Source of the DNA: a virus
IMG/VR virus record: IMGVR_UViG_3300046000_000800
Coordinates: 1 to 30,766 of that record
Length of the DNA stretch: 30,766 nt
Reading direction: 5' to 3' (one strand)
Positions 17,845 through 23,302 of the stretch are shown piece by piece. The stretch's first letter is position 1; every line of letters begins with the position of its first letter. The position numbers and the translations under genes were made by a program. The notes under the pieces are model-generated. The model was not told where the DNA came from. It saw nothing but the letters and a program-made list of their open reading frames with translations, and searched no databases.

Positions 17845-18109
17845 GCGTATTGGTGCTAAACAGCACAAGAACTCTGGTCGTGGAACTCATAAGGGCGATG
17901 CTTCTTGGGAAAACTTCACAGTTGATTTCAAAGAGGTTGGCAAGTCTTTTACACTAAACAAAGAGGTATGGGCTAAGGCTGTTACGGATGCTATCCGTAA
18001 TGGCAATGACCCTGCTATTGTGGTGGTACTTGGAGACTCAGGTATTAAAACAAGACTGGCAGTAATAGAACTTTCCCTACTTGAACAAATCCTATCTGAT
18101 GGTGTATAA
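17822..18109 (+). CDS. Hjc-like PD-(D/E)xK nuclease candidate
   Basis: A 95-residue protein from a TTG at 17822, with AAAGGGAG 3 nt before it; a TTG at 17795 in frame is an alternative giving 104 residues. The pattern NSGRG, then HKGDASWENFTVDFKEVGKS, followed by FTLNKEVWAKAV and NDPAIVVVLG, resembles phage-encoded Holliday-junction-resolvase/VRR-type nucleases, whose signature is 'KGD....F.vE.K...K.S..l'. Candidate metal residues are D26, D35 and K37, with E6 as a possible N-terminal glutamate. Aspartate takes the usual Glu position of the E-x-K motif, which may alter activity. It follows recA and a zinc ribbon, matching a role in cutting recombination intermediates. The family call is by pattern only. 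Confidence 0.5.
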   Translation: MSEKSESKRIGAKQHKNSGRGTHKGDASWENFTVDFKEVGKSFTLNKEVWAKAVTDAIRNGNDPAIVVVLGDSGIKTRLAVIELSLLEQILSDGV

Positions 18110-18110
18110 T
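18081..18110 (+). promoter_or_regulatory. Promoter with -35 and -10 boxes
   Basis: TTGAAC at 18081-18086 and TATAAT at 18105-18110 are separated by 18 bp, at the end of the Hjc-like gene. The expected start near 18117 leaves a 20-nt leader with AAGGA before the TTG start at 18137. It would provide extra transcription of the nuclease block. Confidence 0.5.
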
Positions 18111-18136
18111 AGAACTACAACGATTAAGGAATTAAC

Positions 18137-18445
18137 TTGGAAACAGAAACAAAAACAACGATTGAACAAATCAATGGCTTGTCAGAGATTGCTGATTACA
18201 TGGAAGACGAAGAGCTTGCAACAGCACTTACCTTCATTGCAAAGCTTATTCTCAAGCCAGATATTCCACTAAATGTTGCAACCGTGGAGATTGTACGCTT
18301 GCAAGCAATTGCAGCTAAAATGTCCTTCAAAGCCACATGGCTAACTAACGTAGAAAAAGGAGACAGAGCGAAAAAGAATATTTATTACACCGCTGCTGAG
18401 GCTATCAACAACCTCGTATCGGCTCTTAAATATATCACTCGCTAG
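18137..18445 (+). CDS. Hypothetical helical protein
   Basis: A 102-residue protein starting at TTG 18137, with AAGGA about 8 nt upstream and a promoter just before that. It is almost wholly helical (EQINGLSEIADYMEDEELAT, then ALTFIAKLIL, VATVEIVRLQAIAAKMSF and TAAEAINNLVSALKYI), with an acidic N-terminal half and a basic C-terminal half. No cysteine or catalytic motif is seen. It ends 8 nt before the Cas4-like nuclease gene, so it may act with it, but I do not recognise the family. Confidence 0.55.
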   Translation: METETKTTIEQINGLSEIADYMEDEELATALTFIAKLILKPDIPLNVATVEIVRLQAIAAKMSFKATWLTNVEKGDRAKKNIYYTAAEAINNLVSALKYITR

Positions 18446-18452
18446 TGTTGAT

Positions 18453-19253
18453 ATGGCAAAAAGTTTATTGCAACAGGTAATGCTTAAGGTAGAAGACAAG
18501 ATTTCTTCACAGCCTTCGTTCCTTGACAAACAGGGACTAATTGAAAAGATTCAAAGCGGATATATTGTAAACCGTGTTGATAAGTTTCAAACTAAAAAAA
18601 CATTTGCACCAAGTACAATTGCGTTCTCTCATGGAGAATGTCCTCGTTACTGGTATCTAGCCTTTGAGGGTGCTGTGTTTACTGACAATGCAGATGCCTA
18701 TGGCGGAGCAAACATGACTGCTGGTACAAAGTCACACGAACGTATCCAGGAAGCTATGGGCAACGCAGGTATCCTAAAAGACTCAGAGTTCAAAGTCACC
18801 TATGACGACCCACCAATCTTTGGATATGGTGACGTTATTCTTGACTGGGAAGGTATGGACCTGCTTGGTGAAATCAAGACCATGCCTAACGAAGGCTTTG
18901 AGTATCGCAAGATTGCAGGTAAGCCAAAGACTGGACACCTTATCCAGTTGCTTATCTATATGAAGATTCTTAACAGAAGCAAAGCAATTCTGATTTATGA
19001 AAACAAAAACAATCACGAGTTGCTAATCTTCCCTGTTGAGTTGAATGAATACTATTTTAAGTGGGTAGAGAACGCTTTTGAGTGGATGAGAAATGTTCGA
19101 AAGGCTTGGGAAGACAAGACCCTGCCAGAGAAAAACTATCGCTCAAATTCTAAGATTTGTAAGACCTGTCCTATCAAGGATGCGTGTAACAATGCTGGTT
19201 CTGGAGTGATTAAAATCAAATCTCTGGAGCCATTGGATGATAAAGCATTGTGA
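18453..19253 (+). CDS. Cas4/RecB-like Fe-S exonuclease
   Basis: A 266-residue PD-(D/E)xK nuclease. H95 lies in TKSHERI, D127 in GYGDVIL, E140-x-K142 in LGEIKT, and Q165 in LIQLLIY: motifs I, II, III and the QhxxY motif of RecB/Cas4 nucleases. C63 (GECPRYWY) with C236, C239 and C245 (CKTCPIKDAC) gives the four-cysteine layout that binds a 4Fe-4S cluster in Cas4 and AddB. Homologues in phages without CRISPR arrays are thought to process DNA ends for recombination or replication, and none of the other cas genes is here. It is one of a run of nuclease genes after recA. Its 3' end overlaps the next ATG by 17 nt. Confidence 0.85.
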   Translation: MAKSLLQQVMLKVEDKISSQPSFLDKQGLIEKIQSGYIVNRVDKFQTKKTFAPSTIAFSHGECPRYWYLAFEGAVFTDNADAYGGANMTAGTKSHERIQEAMGNAGILKDSEFKVTYDDPPIFGYGDVILDWEGMDLLGEIKTMPNEGFEYRKIAGKPKTGHLIQLLIYMKILNRSKAILIYENKNNHELLIFPVELNEYYFKWVENAFEWMRNVRKAWEDKTLPEKNYRSNSKICKTCPIKDACNNAGSGVIKIKSLEPLDDKAL

Positions 19254-19527
19254 TTGGTGCGACAACAAGTTCACACAAAAAGTAAAGTATCAGATTTACT
19301 GTTCTGCAGACTGTAGGGCGTTAGCAACTAAAGAAAAGATTGCTCAACGCTACATACAGGAGCGAACAAAAAAGAGGGCATTGGTAAAAAGGTTCTGCAA
19401 GTCTTGTGGAAACCTCTTGTCAATGTATAATGATACTCAGTTGTGTGAGCTTTGTGATGTTAATCCAAGCGATGTTTCTAAAGCACTTAAAGACATAAAA
19501 AGGATGCTCAACGATGAATCTAAGTAA
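19237..19527 (+). CDS. Double zinc-finger protein
   Basis: A 96-residue basic protein with two four-Cys clusters: C5-x2-C8...C22-x3-C26 and C54-x2-C57...C70-x2-C73, joined by a Lys/Arg-rich helix. GGAG about 8 nt before the ATG lies inside the preceding nuclease gene. The pattern of two zinc ribbons with a basic linker suits DNA or RNA binding. Both neighbours are nucleases (Cas4-like before, RuvC-like after, each overlapping), so a DNA-targeting partner role is reasonable inference. Confidence 0.6.
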   Translation: MIKHCDWCDNKFTQKVKYQIYCSADCRALATKEKIAQRYIQERTKKRALVKRFCKSCGNLLSMYNDTQLCELCDVNPSDVSKALKDIKRMLNDESK

Positions 19528-20089
19528 GCTAAAAGAGAAACCAAAGAAGTTCTGTGCTATTGACGCTAGCACAAATAGCCTGGCATTTGCTGTATTTGAT
19601 GGCAAAAAGATTATTGCTTGTGGCAAGATTAACTTTGCTGGCGTTACAACCTTCGATAAGGTAATGGATGCTGCCAAGAAGACAAAAGCCTTCTTTGATA
19701 AGTTTGATTTTGATGCAGTTATTATTGAGCACACGGTATTTATGAACAGCCCTAAGACAGCAGCACAGCTTGCTACGCTGCAGGGAGCATTGCTAGGGGC
19801 TGCAGGAATGGCTGGGGTAAAGAGAATCGGTTCCGTATCTCCAATGACATGGCAGAACTTTATTGGTAACAAGAAACTAACCAAAGAAGAAAAGGCAGAG
19901 ATTGCTAAGAAGAATCCTGGCAAGTCTGTGTCTTGGTTTAAAAATGAAGAACGCTCCATTCGTAAGCAGAGAACAATCAACTTTGTTAATATAAACTATG
20001 ACAAAGAACTAACAGATGATGATGTTGCGGATGCTTGTGCAATCGGACACTGGGCACTATCAAACTGGGAAAAGGCATTTGGGTATTGA
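19514..20089 (+). CDS. ruvC: RuvC-like Holliday junction resolvase
   Basis: A 191-residue protein with an RNase H-like fold. FCAIDASTNSLAFAV supplies D17, VIIEHTVF supplies E72, and D170-x2-D173-A in DDDVADACAIGHWA supplies the last two acids. This D...E...DxxDA pattern is that of RuvC and phage RuvC-like resolvases. The AAQLATLQGALLGAAG helix after the Glu strand also matches the RuvC core. An insertion of about 35 charged residues (119-150) precedes the last motif. It should cut four-way junctions, so that concatemers are branch-free before packaging by the terminase encoded 1 kb downstream. Confidence 0.82.
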   Translation: MNLSKLKEKPKKFCAIDASTNSLAFAVFDGKKIIACGKINFAGVTTFDKVMDAAKKTKAFFDKFDFDAVIIEHTVFMNSPKTAAQLATLQGALLGAAGMAGVKRIGSVSPMTWQNFIGNKKLTKEEKAEIAKKNPGKSVSWFKNEERSIRKQRTINFVNINYDKELTDDDVADACAIGHWALSNWEKAFGY

Positions 20090-20093
20090 CATT

Positions 20094-20249
20094 ATGGCAA
20101 ATAAACTGTATACTAGTGAAGCATGGTTAAAGAAACGCTTCCATGCCGATAAAAAAACACCACAAGAGATTGCAAAAGAATGCGGTACTAGCGTGGAAAC
20201 AATCTACGTCTATCTAGCCAAGTTCGGATTAAGGAAATCAAAAAGATGA
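20094..20249 (+). CDS. Small helix-turn-helix protein
   Basis: A 51-residue protein starting at ATG 20094; in-frame codons further upstream lie inside the resolvase gene. Residues 18-47 (ADKKTPQEIAKECGTSVETI, then YVYLAKFGL) form a clear HTH: 'P..IA.E.G.S..TIY.YL..FGL', followed by a basic tail RKSKR. It could be a DNA-binding regulator or a resolvase-type HTH remnant. Its stop overlaps the next start (ATGA at 20246). Confidence 0.7.
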   Translation: MANKLYTSEAWLKKRFHADKKTPQEIAKECGTSVETIYVYLAKFGLRKSKR

Positions 20250-20485
20250 GCGACAACCTAAAGATTACAGTAGACCAAGTAAACCACCCACCACACTATA
20301 CCTCTGACCCCAGCGGTGTTGAGTGTATTCAAATTACTAGACACCGCAACTTTAATGTTGGTAACGCATTCAAATATCTTTGGCGAGCAGGACTCAAAGA
20401 CGAGAAAAAGACTATTCAAGATTTAGAGAAAGCTATCTTTTACATCCAAGACGAGATTAAACGACTACAGGGAGAGAGTAAGTAA
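20246..20485 (+). CDS. DUF3310-family phage protein
   Basis: A 79-residue protein. VNHPPHYTSDPSGVECIQIT is the DUF3310 signature ('VNHP.HY...G.E.I'), followed by NFNVGNAFKYLWRAGLKDEK and a helix DLEKAIFYIQDEIKRL. The family is widespread in phages and often labelled 'nucleotide kinase', after part of T7 gp1.7, but its role is poorly defined outside T7, where gp1.7 affects dTMP metabolism. It is coupled to the HTH gene before it and to the next gene (TAATG at 20483). Confidence 0.85.
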   Translation: MSDNLKITVDQVNHPPHYTSDPSGVECIQITRHRNFNVGNAFKYLWRAGLKDEKKTIQDLEKAIFYIQDEIKRLQGESK

Positions 20486-20775
20486 TGGGACGCAGGAAAA
20501 AATATGTCACACCAGTTATTGCTACTAAGTTTAGTAGAGAAAACTCTGTTGTAATTAATGGATTTGAAATCAATCGTGGTGATACAATTAAAGTAAAGGA
20601 TGAATACGGTGGCAAGTTTAAGTTTGAATACTTTGTGACTAATACTGAGACTGGTGCTCAGTGGGTAGACTGTTTTGAAATTATCAACAAGGTACCATCC
20701 GTGTTCCGTTCTTTTAAGGTAGAGCGTGTAAAGCGTGTACCAACAAAGGGCAAGAGGAGTAAGCGTGTCGATTGA
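20485..20775 (+). CDS. Hypothetical basic beta-rich protein
   Basis: A 96-residue protein. The centre (VVINGFEINRGDTIKVKDEY, then KFKFEYFVTNTETGAQWVDC) has the strand-turn pattern of an SH3-like barrel, and both ends are Lys/Arg rich (MGRRKKY and KGKRSKRVD). It could bind nucleic acid. It ends inside the beginning of the small-terminase gene (11-nt overlap), so it may be expressed with the packaging genes. The family is not recognised. Confidence 0.55.
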   Translation: MGRRKKYVTPVIATKFSRENSVVINGFEINRGDTIKVKDEYGGKFKFEYFVTNTETGAQWVDCFEIINKVPSVFRSFKVERVKRVPTKGKRSKRVD

Positions 20776-21298
20776 AGACTTAACAGTTGAGCATCTAGAT
20801 GAGATGAACAAAGTTGTGGAGAAGTATCTCCAGGGCGAAGAGCCTACCCAAATTTCAAAAGCGTTAGCCTTGCCAAGACAAAAGGTAATGGCACACATTA
20901 CTCAGTGGCGTACCCTGGCTTCTGACAACGCTGCTATTCGTGCTAGAGCTAAAGAGGCATTGGCAGGTGCTGATACACACTACAGCAAGCTAATTAGCAA
21001 GGCGTACGAAGTTATTGACGAAGCAACCACCACAGCAAACCTAGGGGCTAAGACTGCAGGTATTAAGCTGGTAATGGACCTTGAGAAGACTCGTATTGAT
21101 ATGCTACAGAAAGCTGGTTTGCTTGAGAACAAAGAGCTAGCAGAAGAGATGCTAGAGATTGAGCGTAAGCAGGATATCCTAGTAAACATCCTTCGTGATA
21201 TTGCTAGTGAATATCCACAAATTCGTGACGAGATTATGCGTAGGCTGTCGCAGGTATCTAAAGAACAAGAGGTCATAACTATTGTCAACAATGTTTAA
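20765..21298 (+). CDS. terS: Terminase small subunit (probable)
   Basis: A 177-residue protein from GTG 20765, chosen because GAGGAG lies just before it; a GTG at 20735 would add 10 residues inside the upstream gene and has no ribosome site. Residues about 17-45 (KYLQGEEPTQISKALALPRQ, then KVMAHITQWR) look like the DNA-binding HTH of small terminase subunits, followed by long helices with heptad-like spacing (KLISKAYEVIDEATTTANLG, EEMLEIERKQDILVNILRDI). The gene lies directly ahead of, and overlaps, the large terminase gene. In that family it forms a ring that recognises the packaging site. A plain HTH regulator is the alternative. Confidence 0.62.
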   Translation: MSIEDLTVEHLDEMNKVVEKYLQGEEPTQISKALALPRQKVMAHITQWRTLASDNAAIRARAKEALAGADTHYSKLISKAYEVIDEATTTANLGAKTAGIKLVMDLEKTRIDMLQKAGLLENKELAEEMLEIERKQDILVNILRDIASEYPQIRDEIMRRLSQVSKEQEVITIVNNV

Positions 21299-23069
21299 TG
21301 AGTTCTTTGAAGTTCTAAAGAACAATAACTTTGCTGAAACACCAGTAGATGCTCGCACATTCGTAGAGGGTGCAGATTATCTAGGACAGCCACCGCTGTC
21401 TGAAGTTCAGTATGACATTGTTGAAGCAATGAGTCAAATCTATAAGCTAGAAGATTTGATTGACATTATGGGCGACACAGAAGGTCGCAGGTACTACAAG
21501 AAATACACAAAGAATGAGGTTATCCTACAGCTTGGTAAAGGTTCTGGAAAAGACTTTACATCTACAGTAGCGTGTGCATACATTGTTTACAAACTACTTT
21601 GTCTTAAAGACCCAGCACGATATTTTGGAAAGCCATCTGGTGACGCTATTGACATCATCAACGTTGCTATTAACGCACAACAGGCAAAGAACGTTTTCTT
21701 TAAGGGATTTAAATCTAAGATTGAACGCTCACCTTGGTTTGCTGGAAAGTTTTATGCCAAGGCAGACAGCATTGAGTTTGACCATTCCATTACGGTTTAT
21801 TCTGGTCACTCAGAGCGTGAATCTCACGAGGGTCTTAACTTGCTTCTAGCAGTGCTTGACGAGATTTCTGGTTTTGCTCAGGAAGTAAATACTGGAAATG
21901 ACCAAGGTAAAACTGCTGACAACATCTACAAAGCCTTCCGTGCTTCGGTAGACTCTCGTTTTCCAGACCTAGGTAAAGTAGCCCTGCTATCATTCCCTCG
22001 TTACCCAGGAGACTTTATTTCTCAAAGATACGATGCTGTAATTGCTGAGAAAGATGTTATAACAAAGACTCACAAGTTTATTATGAATCCAGACTTGCCA
22101 GAAGATGCAGAAGGAAACTCGCTAGATATTGAGTGGGATGAAGACACGATTGTTTCATACAAGTATCCAGGGGTATTTGCACTTAAGCGACCAACCTGGG
22201 TTGTAAACCCTACTCGTAAGATTGACGACTTCAAGCTTGCATTCTATACAGACCTTGGCGATGCCATGCAACGCTTTGCCTGTATTCCAACCTATGCTTC
22301 AGATGCATTCTTTAAGCAGCAGGAAAAGGTTAGAGCCTGTATGACCACTAGAAATCCACTAGATAGCATCAGACGCTTTGATGAAACGTTTGTGCCAGAC
22401 CCAGACAAGACCTACTTTGTTCATGCTGACCTTGCACAGCGACACGACAAATGTGCTGTTGCTATTGCTCACGTAGAAAAGTGGGTGTCTGTTCAGGTAA
22501 TTAAAGATTATGAGCAAGTAGTCCCAGTAGTTGTAGTAGACGCTGTAGCATGGTGGGAGCCTCGTAGAGAGGGTCCTGTAAACCTATCAGAGGTTAAACA
22601 GTGGATTCAAAACCTACGGAGACTGGGATTTAACATTGGCTTAGTATCTTTTGACCGATGGAACTCCTTCGATATCCAAAATGAACTTAAGTCTGTTGGA
22701 ATTAGAACTGATACTGTTTCTGTTGCAAAGAAGCATTATGAAGATATGGCTATGCTAGTTTACGAAGAACGTTTAGTTATGCCAAATATTGAACTTCTGT
22801 TTGAAGAGTTAACTGAGCTAAAGATTGTTAAGAACAATCGTGTAGACCACCCTCGCAAATCTTCTAAGGACTTGGCGGATGCTGTGTGTGGAGCAGTGTT
22901 TGGGGCTATCTCCCATACCCCTAGAAACGTTAATCAACAGGTAGATATTCATACATTTAGGGATAGACCGAAGGTAGACAAAAACACATTGCCAGAAAAC
23001 ACAATTGTCTTTGAACCAAAGCTTCAAGAAGAGGCTAAAGAGTATTTATCTCAATTCAACGTGCTATAA
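21282..23069 (+). CDS. terL: Terminase large subunit
   Basis: A 595-residue packaging motor. The ATPase domain has Walker A GKGSGKD (85-91) and Walker B LLLAVLDE (D193, E194). The nuclease domain has HADLAQ (D383), SFDRW (D458) and KDLADAV (D533), the three acids of the RNase H-like headful nuclease. I chose TTG 21282 because AGAGGT ends 8 nt before it; the ATG at 21291 would have that site 17 nt away and would drop three residues. It overlaps the small subunit gene. The enzyme pumps DNA into proheads and cuts concatemers. The portal and capsid genes do not follow here: this terminase pair sits after the replication block, and the next gene encodes an exported protein. Confidence 0.93.
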   Translation: MSTMFNEFFEVLKNNNFAETPVDARTFVEGADYLGQPPLSEVQYDIVEAMSQIYKLEDLIDIMGDTEGRRYYKKYTKNEVILQLGKGSGKDFTSTVACAYIVYKLLCLKDPARYFGKPSGDAIDIINVAINAQQAKNVFFKGFKSKIERSPWFAGKFYAKADSIEFDHSITVYSGHSERESHEGLNLLLAVLDEISGFAQEVNTGNDQGKTADNIYKAFRASVDSRFPDLGKVALLSFPRYPGDFISQRYDAVIAEKDVITKTHKFIMNPDLPEDAEGNSLDIEWDEDTIVSYKYPGVFALKRPTWVVNPTRKIDDFKLAFYTDLGDAMQRFACIPTYASDAFFKQQEKVRACMTTRNPLDSIRRFDETFVPDPDKTYFVHADLAQRHDKCAVAIAHVEKWVSVQVIKDYEQVVPVVVVDAVAWWEPRREGPVNLSEVKQWIQNLRRLGFNIGLVSFDRWNSFDIQNELKSVGIRTDTVSVAKKHYEDMAMLVYEERLVMPNIELLFEELTELKIVKNNRVDHPRKSSKDLADAVCGAVFGAISHTPRNVNQQVDIHTFRDRPKVDKNTLPENTIVFEPKLQEEAKEYLSQFNVL

Positions 23070-23070
23070 T
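23062..23070 (+). promoter_or_regulatory. Extended -10 promoter after terminase
   Basis: TGCTATAAT spans the terminase stop codon and just beyond. It is a TGn extended -10, with the hexamer at 23065-23070. The predicted start at about 23077 coincides with an ATG that opens a 7-codon frame (MRNYGQP), and 10 nt further lies the ATG of the 55-residue frame at 23087. It probably transcribes the gap and the exported-protein gene. Confidence 0.5.
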
Positions 23071-23086
23071 ATTAGCATGAGGAACT

Positions 23087-23254
23087 ATGGTCAACCGTAA
23101 CTGGCAACCATTTCATATGCGTGAAAGCCAACATTTACACCTAAGAAGACCTAGAAACCTGCTCAAAAGCCAACAAAAGATAAGTCCTACAAGATACGAT
23201 AGGCAAAGTAAGATGCCTCCAACCAATCAAAATCAAAATCTATCCTACCAATGA
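23087..23254 (+). CDS. Possible small basic protein in the terminase-adhesin gap
   Basis: A 55-codon frame (starting MVNRNWQPF, ending NLSYQ) lies in the 234-nt gap after the terminase. GAGGA sits 3 nt before the ATG, which is close but usable. The product is rich in Arg, Lys, Gln, Asn and Pro and has no hydrophobic core, so it would be disordered and very basic. It could be a real small effector, or the gap could be a leader with a chance frame. A -10 element lies 17 nt upstream and another directly after the stop codon. Confidence 0.35.
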   Translation: MVNRNWQPFHMRESQHLHLRRPRNLLKSQQKISPTRYDRQSKMPPTNQNQNLSYQ

Positions 23255-23263
23255 TGGTATAAT
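23255..23263 (+). promoter_or_regulatory. Extended -10 promoter for the exported protein gene
   Basis: TGGTATAAT: TGn followed by a perfect hexamer at 23258-23263. Transcription should begin near 23270, immediately before a hairpin (23272-23286) and the AGGAGA ribosome site at 23289. No -35 box is seen at 17 nt. Confidence 0.6.
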
Positions 23264-23271
23264 GGTACTGT

Positions 23272-23286
23272 TGGGGAACTTCCCCA
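23272..23286 (+). promoter_or_regulatory. 5' leader hairpin
   Basis: TGGGGAACTTCCCCA is a perfect 15-nt palindrome: six paired bases around a 3-nt loop. It would sit at the extreme 5' end of the mRNA started by the -10 at 23258, with the Shine-Dalgarno only 2 nt after it. A stem-loop in this place commonly stabilises mRNA or tunes ribosome access. It has no T-run, so it is not a terminator. Confidence 0.5.
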
Positions 23287-23302
23287 CTAGGAGAACGGAA
23301 AA

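Noticed and set aside
18453-19253. Cas4-like gene as evidence of a CRISPR system
   Set aside because: No repeats with regular spacers and no cas1, cas2 or effector gene are present. Cas4-type nucleases are common stand-alone phage recombination genes.
19425-19430. TATAAT inside the double zinc-finger gene
   Set aside because: It is within coding sequence, has no nearby gene start at a matching distance, and is expected by chance in AT-rich DNA.
19420-19980. 186-codon open frame on the minus strand
   Set aside because: It lies opposite the RuvC-like gene, which has clear catalytic motifs. No ribosome site or homology-like motif is seen in the minus frame.
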